Source: Burkholderiales bacterium (GTDB taxonomy: Bacteria > Pseudomonadota > Gammaproteobacteria > Burkholderiales > Burkholderiaceae). Taken from it: DNA of 5,173 nt. Under the pieces are notes generated by a model. It did not search any database. It saw only the letters and a list, made by a program, of their open reading frames with translations, and was not told the DNA's origin. Shown one piece after another: positions 1-5,173 of the stretch (the stretch's first letter is position 1; every line of letters begins with the position of its first letter). A program made the translations under genes and the position numbers. Location of the stretch: NCBI GenBank assembly GCA_947447845.1, contig CANFNO010000258.1:1-5173 (forward strand). Reading direction: 5' to 3'.

Positions 1-1345
1 GGTCATCCGGCACAGCAGAAATTTTGATCACGCTGCGACCCAGATTGCCTTGCAAAAGCTTGAGGCCACCACTGACGCTAAATGGCGCAGTGGCCGGGCG
101 CACCACGCTGTCGTCTTTGCTAGCGCCTGCGTCGTGCCACTCCAGACCTCCATCTGCCTTGGCCGAGGGAATGCTGCAGAACTCACGCAGACCACCGCTG
201 CGCACGGTCAGCACGTCGGCGTGCATAAAGCCCGCGTCCAGTAGCTCGCGGATGACAAAGCCAGGGCCACCAGCAGACTGAAACTGGTTCACATCGGCGC
301 TGCCATTGGGATAGACACGGGTCAGCAAGGGCACCACATCAGACAGGGACGAGAAGTCATTCCAATCGATGATGATGCCGGCGGCACGCGCCACAGCCAC
401 CCAATGGATCAGATGGTTGGTGGAGCCACCGGTGGCCAGCAATGCCACCATGGCATTCACAATGCAGCGCTCATCGACCAACTTGCCAATCGGGGCAAAT
501 CGTTTTGCTTTGGTGATGGACAGTACGGTGCGGGCGGCCTCGCGGGTGAGCTCTTCCCGCACGCTGTTACCCGGGTTGATAAAGGCAGTGCCAGGCACAT
601 GCAGGCCCATGGCTTCGAGCAGCATCTGGTTGCTGTTCGCAGTGCCATAAAAGGTGCAAGTACCTGGACCGTGGTAGGCAGCAGATTCAGCGGCCAGCAA
701 TTCCTCGCGGCCGACCAAGCCTTGCGCAGCCTTTTCACGCACCTTCGATTTTTCGTTGTTCGACAGACCCGAGGTCATGGGACCAGCGGGTACAAAGACT
801 GTGGGTAGGTGGCCGAAGTGCAGCGCACCAATCAGCAAACCGGGCACGATCTTGTCGCACACGCCCAGCATCAATGCCGCATCAAACATATCGTGACTCA
901 GCGCGATGGCCGTGGACATGGCGATGGTGTCGCGTGAGAAGAGGCTGAGCTCCATGCCTTCAAAGCCCTGCGTCACTCCGTCGCACATGGCCGGGACGCC
1001 GCCTGCTACCTGGGCTGTGGCACCCAACTTGCGGGCCTCCGCCTTGATCACATCGGGGTAATGCTGCAAGGGCGCATGGGCCGAAAGCAAATCGTTGTAG
1101 GCCGTAACGATGCCGATGTTGGGAGCCTTTTCGGCCACCACCTTGAACTTGTCGCTACCGGGCAAGGCTGCAAAAGCATGCGCCACGTTGGCACAACCCA
1201 TGCGCTCGGCACCGGGCTTGCGCTGGATCGCGACTTCAACCTGGGCCAGATAGGCGCTGCGGGTGGGGCCGCTACGTTCGTGAATACGGCGAGTCACCGC
1301 TTCTACCGTGGGATGCAGGACTGGGACTGAGCTGGTTGTGGCCAT
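1..1345 (-). CDS. edd: 6-phosphogluconate dehydratase, C-terminus cut by window edge
   Basis: Cytoplasmic Fe-S dehydratase of the IlvD/Edd family that converts 6-phosphogluconate to 2-keto-3-deoxy-6-phosphogluconate (KDPG), the first committed step of the Entner-Doudoroff pathway. The frame stays open for 448 codons from the ATG at 1345 to the window edge. Family members are about 600 residues, so roughly 150 C-terminal residues, including the second family signature, are missing. Visible motifs are [11 protein letters not shown] (82-92), [13 protein letters not shown] (115-127, Cys121), the IlvD/Edd signature CDKIVPG (163-169, Cys163), and [14 protein letters not shown] (228-241, Cys230). 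These three cysteines are the expected cluster ligands. ATGGGSTNH (304-311 region) is also conserved. The N-terminus and the CTFYGTAN region match Edd better than dihydroxy-acid dehydratase IlvD. The start agrees with the family N-terminus, but the ribosome site is weak (GAGAA). The eda aldolase gene is often adjacent to edd and may lie beyond base 1. A HexR-like operator precedes the gene. Confidence 0.95.
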   Translation of the reverse strand, partial: MATTSSVPVLHPTVEAVTRRIHERSGPTRSAYLAQVEVAIQRKPGAERMGCANVAHAFAALPGSDKFKVVAEKAPNIGIVTAYNDLLSAHAPLQHYPDVIKAEARKLGATAQVAGGVPAMCDGVTQGFEGMELSLFSRDTIAMSTAIALSHDMFDAALMLGVCDKIVPGLLIGALHFGHLPTVFVPAGPMTSGLSNNEKSKVREKAAQGLVGREELLAAESAAYHGPGTCTFYGTANSNQMLLEAMGLHVPGTAFINPGNSVREELTREAARTVLSITKAKRFAPIGKLVDERCIVNAMVALLATGGSTNHLIHWVAVARAAGIIIDWNDFSSLSDVVPLLTRVYPNGSADVNQFQSAGGPGFVIRELLDAGFMHADVLTVRSGGLREFCSIPSAKADGGLEWHDAGASKDDSVVRPATAPFSVSGGLKLLQGNLGRSVIKISAVPDD

Positions 1346-1369
1346 GGTGTTCTCGCGTTTTCGAAAAGT

Positions 1370-1386
1370 ATGTAACTAAATTACAT
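1370..1386 (-). promoter_or_regulatory. HexR-like operator upstream of edd
   Basis: Plus-strand sequence ATGTAACTAAATTACAT, with 6-base arms ATGTAA and TTACAT around a 5-base centre. The known HexR consensus in proteobacteria is close to TGTAATwwwATTACA, and bases 1371-1385 match it at all but one position (C for T in one arm). HexR is an RpiR-type repressor that is released by KDPG, the product of Edd, and edd is a typical target. The site ends 24 bases before the edd ATG, a position suited to blocking transcription initiation. The match and position are seen directly; the identity of the regulator is inferred because no hexR gene is in the window. Confidence 0.72.
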
Positions 1387-1388
1387 CA
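1380..1388 (-). promoter_or_regulatory. candidate extended -10 element for edd
   Basis: Read on the minus strand, TG-A-TGTAAT resembles the extended -10 consensus TGnTATAAT with one mismatch. The TGTAAT is itself one arm of the HexR-like operator, so a bound repressor would cover the promoter. It predicts a transcript start near 1373 and a leader of about 28 bases. No convincing -35 hexamer lies 16-18 bases upstream, so this is a tentative call. Confidence 0.35.
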
Positions 1389-1392
1389 CGAA

Positions 1393-1435
1393 TGGTAACT
1401 TGGATTCCCCTGCTTGTGAATATCCGGAGTTACCA
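1393..1435. repeat. 8-base inverted repeat upstream of the edd operator
   Basis: TGGTAACT (1393-1400) and AGTTACCA (1428-1435) are exact reverse complements separated by 27 bases. The core GTAACT also occurs inside the HexR-like operator at 1372-1377, so the 127-base gap holds three copies of this half-site, two direct and one inverted. It could be a second regulator site or a loop-forming auxiliary site. Chance occurrence is not excluded. Confidence 0.35.
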
Positions 1436-1472
1436 GTGGGGTACAGAACGCGATCAGCCGATTTCCGGCAAT

Positions 1473-2087
1473 TTAGGCTTGCAGCAAGCCACGCACGCGC
1501 TCAAGGTCGTCCAGACAATCGATATCGGTAACGCAACCCGCATCTAGCACCGGCCAGGCAAGCCGTTCGAAAGGGTCTTTGATGGCTGCTCCCCCCTGAC
1601 CGCCTCGCAAGGCAGCCAAGGCGTCGCCACAAACTGAATCAAAGCGCACCGGGTGGCCGCGTTGCCCCTCAAAAATCGGGACCACGATCTGAGCCGGAGT
1701 CTTGATCTGAGCCAATGCGACCAGCGTTTGAGGCCTTATCAAGGGCAAGTCTGCGGGCAAAATTAGCCAGCCAGCGGCATCGCGTGTCGCGCGCACAGCA
1801 GCCGCAATCGTGTCACCCATACCGGGATGTCCCGCGTCTTCCAAGTGCCAAGGCAGACCGCTGGCGCGCACAGCATCCAGCGTGCGCTGCAACACGGTCT
1901 TGCCGCACAGGTCGGCCTGCAGCTTATGGCAGGTTCCTCCGGACTTGAGAAAGCGCTCGCCCTTGCCTGAGGCCAGCACCAGAACGGTGGGCAGAGTTTG
2001 CGCCTCGGCGCTAGAAAGCAAAGTGTTCAAGCTTGTATTCCATCCACAGTCAACGACACGGGACACAGTCGCGCCAAGTACTCGCAT
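1473..2087 (-). CDS. MobA/MocA-like nucleotidyltransferase
   Basis: Small cytoplasmic NTP-transferase-fold protein related to the enzymes that add CMP or GMP to molybdopterin (MocA, MobA). The substrate cannot be fixed from sequence. With the 204-residue reading, the nucleotide-binding loop is LASGKGERF (38-46) followed by HKL (54-56, Lys55). The metal-binding aspartate is in PADLP (Asp113), GQRGHPVRF (141-149) is the usual family block, and DIDCLDDLERV (188-198) is the usual C-terminal end. Between the loop helix and GMGDTIAAAV (89-98) the protein seems to lack the strand-helix segment that canonical MocA proteins carry, making it compact. Homology begins near residue 33, so the ATG at 2087 may be too early. 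A TTG at 2030 has a GGATGG nine bases upstream and would give 185 residues. It lies on the same strand as edd, 127 bases upstream, but edd has its own apparent control region. No molybdoenzyme gene is visible. Confidence 0.8.
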   Translation of the reverse strand: MRVLGATVSRVVDCGWNTSLNTLLSSAEAQTLPTVLVLASGKGERFLKSGGTCHKLQADLCGKTVLQRTLDAVRASGLPWHLEDAGHPGMGDTIAAAVRATRDAAGWLILPADLPLIRPQTLVALAQIKTPAQIVVPIFEGQRGHPVRFDSVCGDALAALRGGQGGAAIKDPFERLAWPVLDAGCVTDIDCLDDLERVRGLLQA

Positions 2088-2104
2088 CTACCCGTACAGG
2101 GTGT

Positions 2105-2133
2105 ATCCAACCGTTCTATTGCTGGATTGTCAG
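2105..2133 (-). promoter_or_regulatory. weak candidate promoter for the MobA-like gene
   Basis: On the minus strand CTGACA (2133-2128, five of six bases of the -35 consensus) is followed after 17 bases by TTGGAT (2110-2105, only three of six of the -10 consensus). If used, transcription would begin around 2098, leaving about ten bases before the ATG at 2087. That would favour the later TTG start at 2030. The -10 is poor, so the call is tentative. Confidence 0.22.
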
Positions 2134-2228
2134 GCTGCGCCAGCTTGAACGTAAAGAGGCACAACTATTTATCTGTGCCAATTGTCAGCAGGCGCGGCTC
2201 AATTGCAGCTTGGCGCTAGACTGCAGAC

Positions 2229-2867
2229 ATGAAAACCATAGCCGACCTCCGCAAAAGTTACGAACGCGCGGAACTTGATGAAACGGCCTCACAGGCCGAC
2301 CCGTTGCAGCAGTTTGACCAATGGCTAAACGAAGCCATCAGCTCCGAGGTTCCTGAGCCCAATGCCATGACGCTGGCCACCGTGGGCAGCGATCTGCGCC
2401 CCTCCACCCGTGTGGTGTTGATCAAGGACTATGACGCCCGTGGCATTGTCTGGTACACCAACTATGAGAGCCGAAAGGGCCGCGAACTGGCAGGCAACCC
2501 GTTTGCCGCATTGCAGTTTCACTGGGTCGAACTAGAGCGCGTGGTGCGTATCGAAGGCGTCGTGGAGCGCGTGAGTGCCGAAGAAAGCGATACCTATTTT
2601 CACAGCCGTCCGCTGGATTCCCGCATCGGCGCATGGGCTTCGCCGCAAAGTGAAGTGATACCCGGGCGCACAGTGCTGGTCACCAATGCGGCCAAATACG
2701 CAGCCCAATTCATGCTGCAGCCGCCGCGCCCGCCGCACTGGGGTGGTTACAGGCTTAAGCCGGACAACTGGCAGTTCTGGCAAGGCCGCAAAAGCAGGCT
2801 GCACGACCGGCTGCGCTACACGCTGCAAAGCAAGGGTGGCTGGCTGCGTGAGCGCCTGGCGCCCTAA
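2229..2867 (+). CDS. pdxH: pyridoxamine 5'-phosphate oxidase
   Basis: Cytoplasmic FMN-dependent homodimeric oxidase that turns pyridoxamine or pyridoxine 5'-phosphate into pyridoxal 5'-phosphate, using oxygen and releasing hydrogen peroxide. It is the last step of de novo PLP synthesis and part of salvage. The 212 residues match the usual family length. Visible in order are an N-terminal helix [10 protein letters not shown] (7-16), the FMN-binding block [11 protein letters not shown] (59-69), [12 protein letters not shown] (76-87), [14 protein letters not shown] (97-110), [13 protein letters not shown] (126-138), and the family signature [14 protein letters not shown] (181-194) with the substrate-contacting Arg190 and His192. 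The C-terminal RERLAP is typical. One signature position that is normally Glu is Gln here (Gln182). The ATG start gives the expected N-terminus, though no clear Shine-Dalgarno precedes it. The gene is transcribed divergently from the MobA-like gene and appears monocistronic. Confidence 0.97.
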   Translation: MKTIADLRKSYERAELDETASQADPLQQFDQWLNEAISSEVPEPNAMTLATVGSDLRPSTRVVLIKDYDARGIVWYTNYESRKGRELAGNPFAALQFHWVELERVVRIEGVVERVSAEESDTYFHSRPLDSRIGAWASPQSEVIPGRTVLVTNAAKYAAQFMLQPPRPPHWGGYRLKPDNWQFWQGRKSRLHDRLRYTLQSKGGWLRERLAP

Positions 2868-3389
2868 TTACTTCACCGCCACCGCGTCGGTGACGCGGTA
2901 GAACAAACCGTATGGGTCGTCTTTGAGCACGGCAAACTGACCTTCCACCACGACGGCTTCGAGTGAGTATTTCACCGGCGTCTTGGTCTTCACTTCGACC
3001 ATGCTCTCTGGCCCCCCAGGCACACAAAACGAGCAGGTCAGCGGCACCGAGCTAAGCAAAAAATGCGTCTGCTTTTCACCCGGATCCAACGGCATCATGA
3101 AACCTTGGATGCGCTGGCTCTTCTGATTCAGTGCCTGAATATTGCTGGGAAATACCGGGAGCACACGGTTTTTTTCCACCTTGGTTTTTACCGCTGTCAG
3201 CATCGACCATGGCAGCACATCGGCCCGGTCCTGCAGCGGGGCAAACGGGCTATTCGGACTGTGCACACCGGCACCGGTGCCCATCGGCACGCCACCATCT
3301 GCCAGCGATGAACCGGGCTGGGCCCAGCCTATGCTGCTGCAAAGCGCCAAGCTAGCGAGGAATGAACAGAGAACAAAAATCTTTTTCAT
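2868..3389 (-). CDS. exported DUF3299-type protein with CxxC motif
   Basis: Protein of 173 residues of no established function, resembling the DUF3299 family. A signal peptide is clear: MKK, then a hydrophobic stretch (4-20), then a likely signal peptidase I cut after G-W-A (Ala23). Cys17 is preceded by Leu-Ala-Leu, which is a poor lipobox, so a soluble periplasmic product is favoured. After a Gly/Pro/Ser-rich linker (25-50), the conserved domain runs from about 60: RIQGFMMPLDPGE (93-105), HFLLSS (109-114), then CSFC (Cys119-Cys122) followed by VPGGPESMVEV (123-133) and a C-terminal beta-rich part. The CxxC could be a redox pair or a metal site; neither can be shown here. The start is supported by GGTGA four bases before the ATG. 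It converges on pdxH with adjoining stop codons and lies downstream of msrA on the same strand, separated by 100 bases. Confidence 0.8.
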   Translation of the reverse strand: MKKIFVLCSFLASLALCSSIGWAQPGSSLADGGVPMGTGAGVHSPNSPFAPLQDRADVLPWSMLTAVKTKVEKNRVLPVFPSNIQALNQKSQRIQGFMMPLDPGEKQTHFLLSSVPLTCSFCVPGGPESMVEVKTKTPVKYSLEAVVVEGQFAVLKDDPYGLFYRVTDAVAVK

Positions 3390-3429
3390 ACTTTCACCGT
3401 GATTGAAGTACGCAAACTGAGGCCATATG

Positions 3430-3468
3430 AACCGCGCGCAAACCGCTTATGGCAGGCAGCTTAACCGC
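3430..3468. repeat. three AACCGC repeats in helical phase
   Basis: AACCGC occurs at 3430-3435, 3441-3446 and 3463-3468, with start-to-start distances of 11 and 22 bases, about one and two helical turns. The copies lie 41 to 80 bases upstream of the DUF3299 gene start on the minus strand, where they read GCGGTT. Such phasing is compatible with a multimeric regulator binding one DNA face, but the hexamer is short and chance cannot be excluded. Confidence 0.35.
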
Positions 3469-3474
3469 TGCCTG
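3453..3474 (-). terminator. stem-loop downstream of msrA, possible terminator
   Basis: CAGGCAGC (3453-3460) and GCTGCCTG (3467-3474) form a perfect 8-base-pair, GC-rich stem with a 6-base loop. It begins 15 bases after the msrA stop, a typical terminator distance. No T-run follows on the minus strand (the next bases are CCATAAGCGG), so it is not a classical intrinsic terminator. It may instead stabilise the 3' end of the msrA transcript or act with Rho. Its loop also contains part of one AACCGC repeat. Confidence 0.5.
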
Positions 3475-3489
3475 TGAAGTACCGATGAA

Positions 3490-4032
3490 TCAGTCCTTTT
3501 GCAAACGCGCAAACGTCTTGCGGAACTTGGCCACCTTGGGTGCCGCCACAGCCATGCAGTAGCCTTGGTTCGGGTTGCGCGCAAAGAAATCCTGGTGATA
3601 GTCTTCGGCCGCAGCGTAATTGGCAAGGGCTACAACCTCGGTCACCACCGGGCTGCGGTAATGGCCGCTCTCATTGAGCTCGGAAATGATTTCGCGCGCC
3701 ACTTGCTCCTGCTCGGGCGTGGTGAAGTAGATGCCGCTACGGTATTGCGTGCCGGTGTCGTTGCCCTGGCGGTTCAGCGTCGTGGGATCGTGGATGACAA
3801 AAAGTATTTCCAGCAACTCACGCGTGCTGACCTGTTCAGGGTCATACACCAGTTTGACCACCTCGCAATGACCGGAGAGGCCGGTGCAAACCATTTCATA
3901 GGTCGGGTTGGGCAAATCACCGTTGCAATACCCGGACTCGACATCGGCAACACCCCGCACCTGCACATAGACCGATTCCGTGCACCAGAAACAGCCACCA
4001 CCCAGCACCAGGGTTTGCAAAGCTTGCGTCAT
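3490..4032 (-). CDS. msrA: peptide methionine-S-sulfoxide reductase MsrA
   Basis: Reduces the S epimer of methionine sulfoxide in free or protein-bound form, repairing oxidised proteins with thioredoxin as the usual reductant; no export signal, so cytoplasmic. With the start at 4032 the protein has 180 residues, normal for the family. The catalytic motif GGGCFWC (11-17) has nucleophile Cys14 and also Cys17. NPTYEMVCTGLSGHCEVVKL, starting near residue 42, is the conserved core, HDPTTLNRQGNDTGTQYRS (from about 92) is the substrate-site block, and QGYC (Cys159) provides the resolving cysteine near the C-terminus. An in-frame ATG at 4146 would add 38 unrelated residues and run through the promoter of the divergent regulator, so it was rejected in favour of the ATG with an AAGGA site. 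It is a stand-alone MsrA with no MsrB fusion, and no msrB is visible. Confidence 0.96.
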   Translation of the reverse strand: MTQALQTLVLGGGCFWCTESVYVQVRGVADVESGYCNGDLPNPTYEMVCTGLSGHCEVVKLVYDPEQVSTRELLEILFVIHDPTTLNRQGNDTGTQYRSGIYFTTPEQEQVAREIISELNESGHYRSPVVTEVVALANYAAAEDYHQDFFARNPNQGYCMAVAAPKVAKFRKTFARLQKD

Positions 4033-4042
4033 ACTTGTTCTA

Positions 4043-4047
4043 TCCTT
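4043..4047 (-). promoter_or_regulatory. ribosome binding site fixing the msrA start
   Basis: AAGGA on the minus strand, ten bases before the ATG at 4032. It supports that start, which places GGGCFWC at the usual distance from the N-terminus, over the upstream in-frame ATG at 4146. Confidence 0.7.
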
Positions 4048-4107
4048 GTGATTCGCTCGAGTTGAAGATCTTACGTCGTGCCTCTTGCCCCTGCGCAATG
4101 TCGTGGT

Positions 4108-4137
4108 TTGACTCAGCCCGAGCCAAAAAGGTACACT
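4108..4137 (+). promoter_or_regulatory. sigma70-like promoter of the TetR-efflux operon
   Basis: TTGACT (4108-4113, five of six -35 bases) and TACACT (4132-4137, four of six -10 bases) are separated by 18 bases. The predicted start site near 4144 gives a short leader of about 19 bases before the ATG at 4163. It is the best promoter match in the window and lies in the 130-base divergent gap between msrA and the regulator gene. Confidence 0.6.
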
Positions 4138-4156
4138 AATAACCAATCAGTCAGTA
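4137..4156. promoter_or_regulatory. candidate TetR-family autoregulatory operator
   Basis: A partly palindromic stretch centred between 4146 and 4147, in which six of ten positions pair (TAATAACCAA against TCAGTCAGTA). It includes a tandem CAGTCAGT. It runs from the end of the -10 over the predicted start site, where a TetR-type repressor would block its own operon. TetR/AcrR regulators of efflux pumps commonly bind such sites, but the symmetry is imperfect and the assignment is inferred from position. Confidence 0.35.
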
Positions 4157-4162
4157 AATTCC

Positions 4163-4861
4163 ATGCGTTCCTCCTGCCCTATTTGCAAGCTTGCCAGCAA
4201 CGTGCGCGTCAAACGCGAACGCCGCAAGGAAGCGCGCCCTGGTGAACTACTGGCAGCTGCATTGGACCTGTTCGTAGAAAAAGGCTATGCCGCCACCCGG
4301 GTGGAAGAAGTTGCACAGCGCGCCGGGGTCTCCAAGGGCACGCTGTTTCTGTACTTTTCCAGCAAGGAAGAACTCTTCAAAGCCGTGGTGCGCGAGAACA
4401 TCTCAGGCCGCTTTACGGAGTGGGGAGAAGAACTCCGCACGTTCGAAGGCAACAGTGAAGAGCTGCTGCGCTACTGCATGACGAGTTGGTGGGAACGCGT
4501 AGGGGCGACCAAGGCCTCCGGCATTCCCAAGCTAATGATGAGCGAAGCGGGCAACTTTCCTGAACTGGTGCTTTTTTTCCAGCAGGAAGTGGTCCAACCG
4601 GGCAACGATCTGATTCAACGCATTTTGCAGCGCGGTGTGGAGCGCGGTGAATTGCGCGCGGTGGACCCCACCTACGGCATCTACAGCGTGTTGGCACCGA
4701 TGATCTTTTTGAACATGTGGAAACATGGGGGCGGTAGTTGCGGTGATGCGCGCGTGGAGCTCGACCCCCATCAATACATCGCATCGCAGGTACAGACCAT
4801 TCTTTTTGGTCTGAGCGCCGTTCCGCCAAATTCTTTACCCGAGAAGAAAAATTCAGCATGA
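4163..4861 (+). CDS. TetR/AcrR-family transcriptional regulator of an efflux operon
   Basis: A 232-residue DNA-binding regulator. The N-terminal TetR domain begins at about residue 24 (ARPGELLAAALDLFVEKGY), and the helix-turn-helix is VEEVAQRAGVSKGTLFLYF (47-65), followed by SSKEELFKAVV (66-76). The alpha-helical remainder (about 85-215) is the presumed ligand-binding and dimer domain; its ligand cannot be read from sequence. The stop overlaps the ATG of the adaptor gene by ATGA, so the two are translationally coupled and the regulator probably represses its own efflux operon. The first 13 residues before Val14 include Cys5-Pro-Ile-Cys8, which is unusual for the family. A GTG at 4202 (residue 14) is an alternative start, but neither start has a clear Shine-Dalgarno. 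The short leader from the predicted promoter fits the ATG at 4163. Confidence 0.92.
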   Translation: MRSSCPICKLASNVRVKRERRKEARPGELLAAALDLFVEKGYAATRVEEVAQRAGVSKGTLFLYFSSKEELFKAVVRENISGRFTEWGEELRTFEGNSEELLRYCMTSWWERVGATKASGIPKLMMSEAGNFPELVLFFQQEVVQPGNDLIQRILQRGVERGELRAVDPTYGIYSVLAPMIFLNMWKHGGGSCGDARVELDPHQYIASQVQTILFGLSAVPPNSLPEKKNSA

Positions 4862-5173
4862 AACTCCCCGTGAAATGGATAGCGGGCGGCGTGGTCGTCG
4901 CGCTGCTGGTAGTCGGCGTGATGCGCACGCTGTCCTCGCGTGAGGCCGCCAAACAAGCGTTGGAAGCACAGCAAGCCAGTCAGAAGCAACAGGCCTCGGT
5001 CGAGCTGAGCGCGGGCGATGTCGTCAAGGTGATGACTGTAGAACTGACCCAGGTGCTACCCATTTCCGGCGCGCTCAAGGCAGTGAACTCGGCCTTCGTC
5101 AAGGCCAAAGCAGCTGGCGAGTTGCAAGCCTTAAGCGTGCGCGAAGGCGACTTTGTAAAGGCCGGTCAAGTGA
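4858..5173 (+). CDS. RND efflux periplasmic adaptor subunit, N-terminal part
   Basis: The first 105 codons of a membrane-fusion (HlyD/AcrA-type) protein that links an inner-membrane RND pump to an outer-membrane channel. A positively charged start (MKLPVK) precedes a hydrophobic segment (about 8-22), which acts as signal peptide or membrane anchor; no lipobox cysteine is present. A Glu/Gln/Ala/Lys-rich stretch follows (28-47). From about 55 the sequence reads as the first adaptor beta elements: VMTVELTQVLPISGALKAVNSAFVKAKAAGEL in general form, with ISGALKAV (69-76) and then VREGDFVKAGQ (94-104), the biotinyl-lipoyl-like hairpin shared by the family. Adaptors are usually near 350-400 residues, so most is missing. 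There is no good ribosome site; translation probably depends on coupling to the regulator gene. The pump gene is expected downstream. Confidence 0.88.
   Translation, partial: MKLPVKWIAGGVVVALLVVGVMRTLSSREAAKQALEAQQASQKQQASVELSAGDVVKVMTVELTQVLPISGALKAVNSAFVKAKAAGELQALSVREGDFVKAGQV

Noticed and set aside
369..808. Open frames on the plus strand across the edd region (for example 369-650 and 404-808)
   Set aside because: They are shadows of the edd frame on the opposite strand, which is unbroken and carries strong family motifs; these frames show no recognisable motifs.
1..1345. Assignment of the first gene as dihydroxy-acid dehydratase (ilvD)
   Set aside because: Same superfamily, but the N-terminus, the [10 protein letters not shown] block and the [14 protein letters not shown] context fit Edd, and the HexR-like operator supports a sugar-acid role.
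1457..1469. Small hairpin GCCG/CGGC just after the MobA-like stop
   Set aside because: Only four base pairs with no T-run, too weak to call a terminator.
2145..2173. Possible pdxH promoter TTGAAC-N17-TTTATC
   Set aside because: Only four of six and three of six consensus matches; not distinguishable from chance in this AT-richer gap.
3499..4065. 188-residue plus-strand open frame opposite msrA
   Set aside because: Antiparallel shadow of msrA; the minus-strand frame has the full MsrA motif set and a ribosome site.
4033..4146. Extended msrA N-terminus from the ATG at 4146
   Set aside because: The extra 38 residues do not resemble MsrA or a signal peptide, overlap the divergent promoter, and lack a ribosome site; the ATG at 4032 has AAGGA.
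4413..4952. 179-residue minus-strand open frame opposite the regulator and adaptor genes
   Set aside because: Arg/Ser/Pro-rich composition typical of a spurious antisense frame; the TetR and adaptor frames explain the region.
1..5173. CRISPR arrays, tRNAs, insertion sequences, phage or defence genes
   Set aside because: No regularly spaced repeats, tRNA-like folds, transposase frames or terminal repeats were seen; all long stretches are accounted for by housekeeping-type genes.

Overview
The window looks like ordinary chromosomal DNA from a betaproteobacterium, most likely order Burkholderiales and perhaps a Comamonadaceae-type genome. This is inferred from the moderately high GC content, the style of the Edd, MsrA and PdxH proteins, and a MobA-like protein with a shortened core of a kind I associate with that group. 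No RNA gene, insertion sequence, CRISPR array or phage gene was seen.

Layout, left to right. Bases 1-1345 (minus strand) hold the N-terminal three quarters of 6-phosphogluconate dehydratase (edd), the first committed enzyme of the Entner-Doudoroff pathway; its C-terminus lies outside the window. Directly upstream (1370-1386) is a near-perfect match to the operator of HexR, the sugar-phosphate-responsive repressor of central carbon genes. Bases 1473-2087 (minus) encode a small MobA/MocA-like nucleotidyltransferase. A 141-base divergent gap separates it from pdxH (2229-2867, plus), the FMN-dependent pyridoxamine 5'-phosphate oxidase that makes PLP. pdxH converges on a DUF3299-type exported protein (2868-3389, minus) with no intervening base between the two stop codons. 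A 100-base gap with a strong stem-loop and phased hexamer repeats follows, then msrA (3490-4032, minus), peptide methionine sulfoxide reductase A.

From 4163 the plus strand carries a TetR/AcrR-type regulator whose stop overlaps the start of an RND/HlyD-type periplasmic adaptor gene (4858 to the window end) by an ATGA junction. This is the start of a regulator-plus-efflux-pump operon; the inner-membrane pump gene is expected just beyond the window. A good sigma70-like promoter (4108-4137) and a partly palindromic candidate operator lie immediately upstream of the regulator.

The genes form separate transcription units rather than one system: central sugar catabolism (edd with HexR control), cofactor supply (MobA-like, PdxH), protein oxidation repair (MsrA, possibly with the exported CxxC protein), and drug or solvent efflux (TetR plus adaptor). 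The most informative observations are the HexR-like operator, the uncharacterised DUF3299 CxxC protein, and the self-contained regulatory start of the efflux operon. I found no evidence of an undescribed multi-gene system.
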